Below are positions 23,976 to 31,154 of a DNA stretch of 64,000 bases, in pieces (the stretch's first letter is position 1; each line of letters begins with the position of its first letter). Below the pieces are notes generated by a model. It was not told where the DNA came from and searched no databases. It saw nothing but the letters and a program-made list of their open reading frames with translations. A program made the position numbers and the translations under genes. Source of the stretch: Pandoraea communis (GTDB lineage: Bacteria > Pseudomonadota > Gammaproteobacteria > Burkholderiales > Burkholderiaceae); assembly GCF_902459745.1 (NCBI RefSeq), contig NZ_CABPSJ010000007.1:248001-312000 (forward strand), in the 5' to 3' direction.

Positions 23976-25346
23976 ATGGACCAACCCGCCAAGCTCAATG
24001 CCGATTCGCTGGGCATCGTCGAGTCGGTCGTCATGGGCATCGCCGGCACGGCACCCGCCTATAGCGTCGAGATCACGACGTCCACCATTATCGGAACGGC
24101 CGGCACGTTGTCGCCGGCGAGCATCCTCGTTTGCGGGCTCATCATGTTTGGCATCGCTTACGCGTTCATTAACATGAATCGTGCGCTGGCGAGTGCCGGT
24201 ACCTCTTATTCGTGGGTGAGCATGGTATTCGGGCGCTCGCTGGGCTTCTTTGCCGGCTGGGCACTTTTGGTGCTGTGCTGTGTATTCATGGTGTCGGCCA
24301 TGATTCCGGCGGCGAATGCCACGTTGCTCATCTTTAATCGCCCCATGATGAATAACGTGCACTACGTGACACTGATCGCGGCAGCGTGGCTCACGGTTGT
24401 CAGTGCAGTGGTTGTCAAAGGGATCAAACTCACCAGCTACGCCCAGGTGCTGATGACGATCATTGAAGGCGTTATCCTGCTCGTGATCGTCGTTGCGAGT
24501 TTCTTCGTCTTCCCGCATGCGCCGCAACACCCGTTCTCGTGGGCCTGGTTCTGGCCCTTTGCGTTCACGCCGAAGCTGTTCGCCAATGGGGCGTTGGTGG
24601 CGATCTTCTTCTTTTACGGCTGGGATGTGACGCTGAACCTCAGCGAGGAAACGCGGGACGCCAACCGCATCCCCGGTCAGGCTGCATTCTGGTCGATGGT
24701 ATTCCTGATGGCGTTTTTCCTTGTCTTCATTGTCATTACGCTGCTTGGGCTGTCGGATGCCGAGATCCAACACTACAACACGAACATCATCTTCGCCATT
24801 GCAGAGAAGCTGTTCGGGCCGACCTGGGGGTACGTGGCGATCATTGCGGTGTTGCTGAGCACGGTGGGGACGGTCGAGACGCAGATGTTGCAGTTCACGA
24901 GAACGCTTTTTGCCAAGAGCCGCGACGGCGCCCTCCACGAACGCTATGCACGCCTGCATCCACAATGGCGAACGCCGCACATCGCCATCCTTTTCATCTG
25001 GATCGCCGGACTCGCGCTGCTGTTGATGTCGTCCTATCTGCCGACCATCAACGTCATCCTGCAGGATTCGATTACCGCCATCGGCTTCCAGATCTGCTTC
25101 TACCTCGGACTGACCGGCCTCGCCTGCGGCTGGTATTACCGAAAGGTACTGACGCAGGGGCCGTGGCTTGCCGTGACGCATGTCATATGGCCGGCGGCAA
25201 GCGGCATTTTCCTTTTCTTCATTGCGCTATACAGCGTCCCGACCTTCGATCGGGTCACCAATATCGTCGGTATGGGCGGCATTGTCATCGGTGTCATTCC
25301 GCTGCTGCTGAATCGCAAACGGATCGGGGCCGTGCGAGCGGGATAG
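23976..25346 (+). CDS. APC-superfamily amino acid permease
   Basis: The 456-residue protein has about twelve hydrophobic helices. The consensus first-helix motif GIVESVVMGIAGTAPAYS (unwound GIAG.. region) and the later FYGWDVTLNLSEETRDANRIPG segment are typical of APC amino acid/polyamine permeases. The substrate cannot be read from sequence; in an acid or anoxia stress setting an amino acid/amine antiporter is possible. The ribosome-binding site is weak, so the start may be further in. It probably follows the DUF1488 gene on the same transcript. Confidence 0.88.
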   Translation: MDQPAKLNADSLGIVESVVMGIAGTAPAYSVEITTSTIIGTAGTLSPASILVCGLIMFGIAYAFINMNRALASAGTSYSWVSMVFGRSLGFFAGWALLVLCCVFMVSAMIPAANATLLIFNRPMMNNVHYVTLIAAAWLTVVSAVVVKGIKLTSYAQVLMTIIEGVILLVIVVASFFVFPHAPQHPFSWAWFWPFAFTPKLFANGALVAIFFFYGWDVTLNLSEETRDANRIPGQAAFWSMVFLMAFFLVFIVITLLGLSDAEIQHYNTNIIFAIAEKLFGPTWGYVAIIAVLLSTVGTVETQMLQFTRTLFAKSRDGALHERYARLHPQWRTPHIAILFIWIAGLALLLMSSYLPTINVILQDSITAIGFQICFYLGLTGLACGWYYRKVLTQGPWLAVTHVIWPAASGIFLFFIALYSVPTFDRVTNIVGMGGIVIGVIPLLLNRKRIGAVRAG

Positions 25347-25677
25347 CGCGGTGTATACAAGCGGCAGTTCGCGTTTGGGAAGAGGCAGGCAGATGATCGT
25401 CTCGACGGCCAAGCGCCATGAATCTCGCGATACTTCCCCCGTGTGAACCCGTTGCCGATTATCATCGGGCGACGCATGGTTGACATTTCCACGGTGGCGA
25501 CCAAAAATCCAAACGAAAGCCGATGCACGTCAACGGCTTGGAGCAACCGTCGGGAAGCCCTGCCACGCGGCACAGTCTCATTCAATCATGGTCGCGCCAT
25601 CGATTCACTCAGTGTATTCATTGCGCAGCGATTCAGACGCGCACGTGTCCGGTTTCAGGGCATGAAAGGGAAAACGC
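25347..25677. other. Intergenic region, probable promoter of the Crp/Fnr gene
   Basis: This 331-bp stretch has no supported gene. A half-conserved FNR-like site (CCGATGCACGTCAA, 25520-25533; right half perfect, left half two mismatches) lies about 150 bp before the regulator start at 25678. Confidence 0.5.
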
Positions 25678-26397
25678 ATGCTTGCGCAACCGAACAAAAG
25701 CGCCAACGATCTGCTGTCCGTCCTGCCGGATGCCGAGTGGGGACGAATCGCACCGGAGTTGACCTTGATCGAGATGCCGCTTGGCAAAGTCATCTATGAG
25801 TCCGGCGACCGACTCGATCACGTATATTTCCCCACTACCGCCATCGTCTCGCTGCTGTACGTAATGGAGGATGGGTCCTCTGCCGAGATTGCCATCGTAG
25901 GCAAGGAAGGGGTCATCGGCATTGCGCTGTTCATGGGCGGCGAAACCACGCCGAGTCGAGCGATCGTGCAAAGCGCCGGGTACGCCTATCGGTTGAGCGC
26001 CCGGTTGCTCAAAGAAGAGTTCAACCGCGCTGGTCCGACGCAGCGATTGCTTTTGCGCTATACACAAGCGTTGATCACGCAAATGGCGCAAACCGCAGTG
26101 TGTAATCGTCACCACTCGATAGACCAGCAGTTATGCCGATGGCTGCTGCTGAGCCTTGATCGTTTGCCGTCCAACGAGTTGCGGATGACTCAGGAACTCA
26201 TTGCCAACATGTTGGGCGTTCGCAGATCGGGCGTCACGGAAGCCGCGTTGAAGCTTCAAACCGCCGGGCTCATACGTTACAGCCACGGACATATCGAAGT
26301 GCTGGACAGGGCTGGCCTGGAAAGTCGCGTTTGTGAATGCTATGGGGTGGTGAAGCGGGAGTTCGATCGATTGCTTCCCGATATCCAGGCCATTTGA
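25678..26397 (+). CDS. Crp/Fnr-family transcriptional regulator without an FeS cluster
   Basis: The 239-residue protein has an N-terminal cNMP-binding-like domain (about 15-140; VIYESGDRLDHVYFPTTAIVSLL). A C-terminal Crp-type helix-turn-helix follows (about 165-220; MTQELIANMLGVRRSGVTEA). The FNR cysteine cluster is absent and the arginine/serine cAMP-binding cassette is not conserved, so it belongs to the divergent Crp/Fnr group with unknown ligand. AGGGAAAACGC precedes the ATG. It lies downstream of the permease operon and ends at the large hairpin at 26430-26476. Confidence 0.9.
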   Translation: MLAQPNKSANDLLSVLPDAEWGRIAPELTLIEMPLGKVIYESGDRLDHVYFPTTAIVSLLYVMEDGSSAEIAIVGKEGVIGIALFMGGETTPSRAIVQSAGYAYRLSARLLKEEFNRAGPTQRLLLRYTQALITQMAQTAVCNRHHSIDQQLCRWLLLSLDRLPSNELRMTQELIANMLGVRRSGVTEAALKLQTAGLIRYSHGHIEVLDRAGLESRVCECYGVVKREFDRLLPDIQAI

Positions 26398-26429
26398 CGT
26401 CTGCATGCCAACCGGGGCAACGGTAATAC

Positions 26430-26476
26430 GGGCCTCGCACAAATGTGTCGAAAGACATTTCATTTGTGCGGGGCCC
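26430..26476. terminator. Long bidirectional hairpin between convergent genes
   Basis: Two 16-base arms (26430-26445 and 26461-26476) pair with one T/G position. The loop contains a nested TGTC-GAAA-GACA helix with a GNRA tetraloop. It lies between the Crp/Fnr stop (26397) and the convergent secreted-protein stop (26508). The AAATG/CATTT flanks give short U-runs inside rather than after the stem. Confidence 0.7.
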
Positions 26477-26507
26477 GCTGGAATGGCAACCATCCGCAGC
26501 GGCGGAT

Positions 26508-27383
26508 TTAACGTCGCGAATCGCCTCGCCCAACGTCTCTTCCCTCCTCCGCCCCCCCTTGCTGTCCTCCCCGGTCCTCCCGACCGCGCTGGTCCGGTGC
26601 CGATTGGCCGCGCTGCCCTTGTGGCGGGGCGCCGCGCGGTGCCTGCAAGCCCATCTGAGATTGTCGCGGCGGCTCGGGTTGCTGCATCCGTTGATGCCCC
26701 TGTTGGTCCTGTTGGTCCCATTGCATATGCTCTGATGGTTGCCCGTTCGCTCTCGGCTCACGCGGTGCCTGAGGTGCGGTGCGGCCGTTGTGGGGTCCAC
26801 CGGGACCGGGACTCTGGCCCGTGTGCGACGGGTCACCATTGTGTTGTGCGCGCAGCGCATTCTGTTGCGCAACCGAGTGCGGATATCGGGCGCCCGAGTA
26901 CTGTTGCTGATACATCGGCAACGGCGCCGGGCGCGGCGCATCACGGCGATTCCATTGATCCCACCCACGGCGCTGTGTCTCCCATTGCGGCCCCCAACGC
27001 TGTCCCCAGCGGGGCGGCGCATCGCTTGCCCAGCCATTGAAATAGTCGGGAGGACGCCGGTAGTAGCGTACCGGAATGCGCAGGATAAACACGGGCACGG
27101 CCGTGGGCAACACCACCTGCCATGGCCCGTTGTACCAGGCACTGGTGTACCAGTTATCGCCTTGATACACCCAGTACTGGCCCTCGTAGAAGAAGTAGTT
27201 GGAATCCAGTTGTGGCGCGTAATAGACCGGATAGTCGGGCACTTGTACCAGCGTCGGATAGGCGGGCAAATCGATGCCGATACTGACACCGGGCGACGTG
27301 ATGCTCACGCCGACCTGAACCTGTGCCTGAGCCGATATCACCGGGCAAAGCAGCACGGTCGCTGCAATCAGTAGATGTCGCAT
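26508..27383 (-). CDS. Secreted proline/glutamine-rich envelope protein, unknown function
   Basis: The 291-residue protein has a clear signal peptide (MRHLLIAATVLLCPVISAQA, cleavage near AQA-Q). The first half (about 20-150) is tyrosine- and tryptophan-rich with YPTLVQVPDYPVYYAP and YEGQYWVYQGDNWYTSAWYN, a pattern seen in small beta-rich periplasmic proteins of Burkholderiaceae. The second half is a low-complexity Gln/Pro/Gly/Arg tail that looks disordered. AAGGAGG precedes the ATG at 27383; an upstream ATG at 27407 lacks support. It is followed on the same strand from upstream by the small lipoprotein gene at 27434-27613. Confidence 0.8.
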   Translation of the reverse strand: MRHLLIAATVLLCPVISAQAQVQVGVSITSPGVSIGIDLPAYPTLVQVPDYPVYYAPQLDSNYFFYEGQYWVYQGDNWYTSAWYNGPWQVVLPTAVPVFILRIPVRYYRRPPDYFNGWASDAPPRWGQRWGPQWETQRRGWDQWNRRDAPRPAPLPMYQQQYSGARYPHSVAQQNALRAQHNGDPSHTGQSPGPGGPHNGRTAPQAPREPRANGQPSEHMQWDQQDQQGHQRMQQPEPPRQSQMGLQAPRGAPPQGQRGQSAPDQRGREDRGGQQGGAEEGRDVGRGDSRR

Positions 27384-27433
27384 GTTTGCCTCCTTGCTCA
27401 TGACCACTCAGGTGAGTGGCGTTTGCCCTTCAC

Positions 27434-27613
27434 TTATCGATCTCGCCCCGGACCCGGGCCGCCATCGCGATCGTAACGGTCATGGCCGGAACCCCCGTGA
27501 TCGTAACGGTCATGACCATACCCTCCATGATCGTAACCGGGGTCAGGCCCCCACCAGCAGCCGCCTAGCGAAGCGACCATAAGCATCAACATCAACTTTC
27601 GAACAACTTTCAT
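27434..27613 (-). CDS. Small lipoprotein with GHDRYDHGG-type repeats
   Basis: The 59-residue protein was too short for usual gene-length cut-offs. The signal sequence MKVVRKLMLMLMVASLGGC ends in a lipobox (LGGC), predicting lipidation at C19. The mature part is only 40 residues and consists mostly of imperfect repeats of YGHDRYDHGG, with matching DNA repeats of TGATCGTAACGGTCATG. A GGAGGAAGG ribosome-binding site precedes the ATG. It likely sits in the outer membrane or periplasm; His/Asp-rich repeats could bind metal (inference). Confidence 0.75.
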   Translation of the reverse strand: MKVVRKLMLMLMVASLGGCWWGPDPGYDHGGYGHDRYDHGGSGHDRYDRDGGPGPGRDR

Positions 27614-27761
27614 GATTTCCTTCCTCCATATCCGACGTTGGCGGCGGGGCCGTTGATGCACGCGCATTGCGCGCATTCGCGACTTGATGGAACTCGTCCT
27701 CGATGCGCGAGAATTTCTGTTCCAACGCTCTGATTCGCTCTCTGACCTGACCGGGTGTCAT
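27543..27761 (-). CDS. Small helical protein overlapping the lipoprotein gene
   Basis: The 72-codon frame starts MTPGQVRERIRALEQKFSRI with a good GGAGAGGC ribosome-binding site seven bases upstream. The first 35 residues form a charged, coiled-coil-like helix. The second half overlaps the lipoprotein gene (27613 down) in another frame and looks non-selected. The true product may be coupled to lipoprotein translation, since the lipoprotein ribosome-binding site lies inside this frame. Confidence 0.4.
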   Translation of the reverse strand: MTPGQVRERIRALEQKFSRIEDEFHQVANARNARASTAPPPTSDMEEGNHESCSKVDVDAYGRFARRLLVGA

Positions 27762-28135
27762 ATGCCTCTCCGTAAACTCAAGTGGGCGTGCATGCCCCTT
27801 GCTCGGCCCAACGTCATCAATACTCTGCTCGCCGGCGAGACGGTGCGTCCGTCCGGTATCGCACAGGCCGGCGAAGAAATTGCGCGCATTGCGGCGACGA
27901 CAGGACCGTTCTGCTTCCGCGACATGGCGGGCCGTCCAGGCCTGAACGTGCCGGCGGGATTGGTACGCTGACGTACCGCATTGGCGTTGGTGCTCCATGT
28001 AATGTGAGATCGGTGGCGAAAAGCACGTCGAGTCGACATGCGATGGCGAATCGGGCGCAGAGCACAGCACCGAGTGCGTAATCGGCCCCTTGGGAGATCG
28101 ATAGCCATCTCCGAAAACTCATTCGGCGAGGTGTT
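27762..28135. other. Intergenic region upstream of transaldolase
   Basis: This 374-bp stretch holds several open frames on both strands but none with a ribosome-binding site plus recognisable protein features. It should carry the transaldolase promoter; no FNR box was found. Confidence 0.5.
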
Positions 28136-29242
28136 ATGAAGGCGACTCTGAAATTACAGGCACTCGGTCAGAGTCTCTGGCTCGACAGCATCACACGAGG
28201 CTTGCTTGGTGACGGGACATTGGCCCGCTATCGGGACGAATACGACATCACGGGTTTGACGTCGAATCCAGGTAGTTATCTCAAGGCGATCCGCGATACG
28301 CCGGAATACGATATCGATATTGCCAAGTCCGCCGATCCGCCTCTCACAGACGAAGCACTATTCTTCTCGCTGGCGATCGAGGATCTGACCCAGGCTGCCG
28401 AACTGTTCCTGCCGGTGCATCAGCGCACCCAGGGCGTCGATGGGTGGGTCTCGCTCGAAGTGTCGCCGTGGCTTACAGAGGATGCTGTCGGGACAGTGGC
28501 GGCGGCCAAGAGCCTTCATGCAAGCGCGCACTGTCCCAATCTCTTCATCAAGATTCCCGGAACGGCAACCGGCGTGATCGCGGTCGAGGAAGCGATCTTT
28601 GCCGGTGTGCCGGTCAACGTCACGCTCCTCTTCTCTCGCGAGCAATACGTCGAGGCTGCAAACGCGTACTGGCGAGGCCTGGCGCGCCGGCGTGACGCCG
28701 GGCTTGACTTGCGCGTTGCCTCTGTAGCGTCGCTCGTCGTCAGCCGTTGGGACACTGCCGTCACTGGCGAGGTGCCATTCGGGTTGCGTAATCGTCTTGG
28801 GGTTGCCGTCGCCAAACAAACGTACGGTGCCTACCGTGATCGCATGTCGCATCCGATGTGGCGGGAATTGGCCGACGCCGGTGCGAGCCCCCAACGTCTG
28901 TTGTGGGCCAGTACGGGCGCAAAGAGCCGGGAAATCTCGCCCTGCTATTACGTGGAAGCCCTTGCCGCACCAGACACCATAAACACCGTGCCTGAGGCGA
29001 CGTTGCTGGCGTTTGCCACGGGGGGTGAGTTGATCAGTGTCATGCGCGAGGACGGGGGTAACGCCGACCCGGTGCTTGCCGATTTTGCGCATGCCGGCAT
29101 CGACGTTACCGCACTCGCCGCACGCCTGCAGCGTGAGGGTGTCGAGGCGTTTCGTCAGACCTGGGCCGAACTCATGCAGGTTATCGCCGGAAAACGCATG
29201 CCCGACCGGCACCTGACTCCGGCAGAAGGAAGCGCGCCCTGA
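28136..29242 (+). CDS. tal: Transaldolase
   Basis: The 368-residue protein is a long type-2 transaldolase. It transfers a dihydroxyacetone unit between sedoheptulose 7-phosphate and glyceraldehyde 3-phosphate. Signatures are DITGLTSNPGSYLKAI (residues 37-52), the Schiff-base lysine K139 in FIKIPGT and VNVTLLFSREQY. GCGAGGTGTT precedes the ATG. It opens the sugar-phosphate block (6-phosphogluconate dehydrogenase, transketolase, phosphoglucomutase) that lies further along the same strand, separated by a hairpin and two small minus-strand genes. It is likely an island-specific paralogue of a housekeeping copy (inference). Confidence 0.93.
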   Translation: MKATLKLQALGQSLWLDSITRGLLGDGTLARYRDEYDITGLTSNPGSYLKAIRDTPEYDIDIAKSADPPLTDEALFFSLAIEDLTQAAELFLPVHQRTQGVDGWVSLEVSPWLTEDAVGTVAAAKSLHASAHCPNLFIKIPGTATGVIAVEEAIFAGVPVNVTLLFSREQYVEAANAYWRGLARRRDAGLDLRVASVASLVVSRWDTAVTGEVPFGLRNRLGVAVAKQTYGAYRDRMSHPMWRELADAGASPQRLLWASTGAKSREISPCYYVEALAAPDTINTVPEATLLAFATGGELISVMREDGGNADPVLADFAHAGIDVTALAARLQREGVEAFRQTWAELMQVIAGKRMPDRHLTPAEGSAP

Positions 29243-29261
29243 ATGCGGGCGCGGCGGGTGA

Positions 29262-29279
29262 GCCCCCTGTGACGGGGGC
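29262..29279. terminator. Hairpin after transaldolase
   Basis: GCCCCC and GGGGGC form a perfect 6-bp stem around TGTGAC, 20 bp past the transaldolase stop and 11 bp from the convergent CsbD stop. No U-tract. Confidence 0.5.
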
Positions 29280-29289
29280 GGGTCATCCG

Positions 29290-29466
29290 CTATATTTGCT
29301 TCTTCAGATCGCGGCGCGCGTCACCCACGACTGACTGGACTTTGCCGACGGTCTTCTCAATCTTGCCGTCGACCTCCATCCGCTTGTTACCGACCACCTT
29401 ACCGGTGACCTCTTTGATTTTGCCGGCGGCTTCCTTGACCCGGCCTTTCACTTGATCTTTGTTCAT
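29290..29466 (-). CDS. CsbD family stress protein
   Basis: The 58-residue protein begins MNKDQVKGRVKEAAGKIKEV and continues TGKVVGNKRMEVDGKIEKTVGKVQ, the standard CsbD signature of small, hydrophilic, probably disordered proteins made in general stress. The function is unknown. The ribosome-binding site is weak. The gene lies convergent to transaldolase and about 130 bp downstream of the DUF3309 gene on the same strand; in many proteobacteria these two small genes are stress-induced together. Confidence 0.88.
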   Translation of the reverse strand: MNKDQVKGRVKEAAGKIKEVTGKVVGNKRMEVDGKIEKTVGKVQSVVGDARRDLKKQI

Positions 29467-29592
29467 GGTGTTTGACGTTCTCAGTGGATGAAAAATTGAG
29501 TCCCTTGACCGGGGCTCGCGTGTCGCGCACCTTCGTGGCGACCTGCCCTGCGCGCCGATTGACGGCGTCGAGCATGCCTTGGGTCGCGCGTC

Positions 29593-29751
29593 TCATAGCC
29601 GCCCCATCAAGAGCAGAACAATCAGAACGGCGAGCACCAGTCCCACCGCGCCGCTCGGCGCATATCCCCAACCCGAGTTATACGACCAGGCTGGAAACGC
29701 TCCTACCAGCAGAAGCGCCAAGACAATCATCACCACAATTCCTAGAGACAT
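29593..29751 (-). CDS. DUF3309 family small membrane protein
   Basis: The 52-residue protein has two hydrophobic segments: MSLGIVVMIVLALLLVGAFP, then after WSYNSGWGYAPSG a second one, GAVGLVLAVLIVLLLMGRL. This is the complete DUF3309 pattern (P.W.Y...WGY.PSG). The function is unknown; it is probably an inner-membrane stress protein. GGGGAGC precedes the ATG. Confidence 0.85.
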   Translation of the reverse strand: MSLGIVVMIVLALLLVGAFPAWSYNSGWGYAPSGAVGLVLAVLIVLLLMGRL

Positions 29752-30022
29752 GATTTGCTCCCCGCATCGGTAAGGGGGAGACTTCTCCCCCCTCATTCGG
29801 ACGTTAGCCGGCAGACGAGGGCATGTCGGTTCGGTGCCGTACGTGGACGGTGAACAAGCGTCATTCGGTGTCAAAAGCACAGGACTTGCACCGCAACCGC
29901 ATGTCGACGCAACAGATCTTTGTTCGGTAGTGGACAGAACTACCCGGCAAACGCCCCTAGTGTCGAGGGGCGATGTGCGGCGTTCCGCATCACCCTCACT
30001 CACAACCCCTATGGAGCAGACC

Positions 30023-31075
30023 ATGCAACTCGGCATGATTGGATTGGGACGCATGGGGGCCGATCTGGTGCGTCGCCTGATGCACCACGGTCACTCGTGT
30101 GTCGTCCACGATATTCAGCCATCGGCGATCGCTGCACTGCAGCAGGAAGGCGCAGCGGGGGCCGCCTCGCTCGATCAGATGATGTCGTTTCTGAACCCCC
30201 CCAGAATCCTGTGGCTCATGGTGCCCGCAGCCGCAGTCGAAGCGGCACTCGCCGGCCTCTGGCCTCGGCTGGCACCCGGCGATATCGTCATCGATGGCGG
30301 CAACTCCTACTATCGGGATGATATGCGACGCAGTGTCGAACTGGGCGCCAGAGGCGTTCATTTCATCGACGTCGGCACCAGCGGTGGGATCGCCGGTCTG
30401 GCGCACGGCTACTGTCTGATGATCGGCGGCGAAGAGGATGTCGTGGTGTACCTCACACCGCTCTTTACCGCGCTGGCTTCCACGACAGACGGTGCAGCAA
30501 AGCCAAAACCCGACGGTATCGGCCGTACCATGGATCTCGACGCCCCCACGGCAGAGTCCGGGTATCTCTATTGCGGACTTTCCGGGGCTGGCCATTTCGT
30601 GAAGATGATCCACAACGGCATCGAGTACGGCATGATGGCCGCCTATTCGGAAGGCATGAATATTCTCAAATGCGCGAATATTGGCGCACAGCAACACGCG
30701 GCCGACGCCGAAGTCACTCCGTTACCTCATCCCGAGTATTACCAGTACACGTTCAATCTGGCCGATATCGCCGAAGTCTGGCGACATGGGAGCGTGATCG
30801 ATTCGTGGCTCCTTGGCAAAGTGGCGGAGGTATTGCGCACCGATCCTGAGCTGGCACAGTTCGCCGGTCACGTTTCAGACTCCGGAGAAGGTCGCTGGTC
30901 AATCGAGGCAGCGATCGACGAAGCCGTACCTGCGCCAGTGCTGAGCGCGGCACTCTATGCGCGTTTCAACTCCCGAGGACAATCCGTCTTCGCGGATCAG
31001 CTTTTGTCGGCCATGCGCCATGCGTTTGGCGGCCACCTGGACCTTGCAGCGCCGGCGACGACTCGCGAGGCGTGA
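30023..31075 (+). CDS. gnd: 6-phosphogluconate dehydrogenase (decarboxylating), short type
   Basis: The 350-residue protein starts MQLGMIGLGRMGADLVRRL with a Rossmann GLGRMG motif. It has the GWLDVGTSGG-like motif (HFIDVGTSGGIAGL), the catalytic-lysine region GHFVKMIHNGIEYGMM, and the short C-terminal domain of GntZ/YqeC-type enzymes. It oxidises 6-phosphogluconate to ribulose 5-phosphate and CO2. GGAG inside the preceding ATGGAG favours the start at 30023; ATG 30011 is an alternative. It is followed by transketolase after 79 bp, so the products can enter the non-oxidative pentose phosphate reactions encoded next to it. Confidence 0.93.
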   Translation: MQLGMIGLGRMGADLVRRLMHHGHSCVVHDIQPSAIAALQQEGAAGAASLDQMMSFLNPPRILWLMVPAAAVEAALAGLWPRLAPGDIVIDGGNSYYRDDMRRSVELGARGVHFIDVGTSGGIAGLAHGYCLMIGGEEDVVVYLTPLFTALASTTDGAAKPKPDGIGRTMDLDAPTAESGYLYCGLSGAGHFVKMIHNGIEYGMMAAYSEGMNILKCANIGAQQHAADAEVTPLPHPEYYQYTFNLADIAEVWRHGSVIDSWLLGKVAEVLRTDPELAQFAGHVSDSGEGRWSIEAAIDEAVPAPVLSAALYARFNSRGQSVFADQLLSAMRHAFGGHLDLAAPATTREA

Positions 31076-31154
31076 GCGTTGCGGCGTCATACCGCGTTCG
31101 TGAGTCAACCGGCGCAGCGGCGAACCGTCGCTCACATCGATGGAGTTATCAGAG

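Noticed and set aside
23850-25181. 443-codon minus-strand open frame
   Set aside because: Antisense shadow of the permease gene, with low-complexity His/Arg/Asp composition.
27758-28122. Several minus-strand frames and a plus-strand 95-codon frame before transaldolase
   Set aside because: Mutually overlapping, no ribosome-binding sites, no protein features.
29399-29596. 65-codon minus-strand frame overlapping the DUF3309 stop (ATGA) and the CsbD gene
   Set aside because: The overlap hints at coupling, but the second half is out-of-frame CsbD sequence and no family is seen; left out as unsupported.
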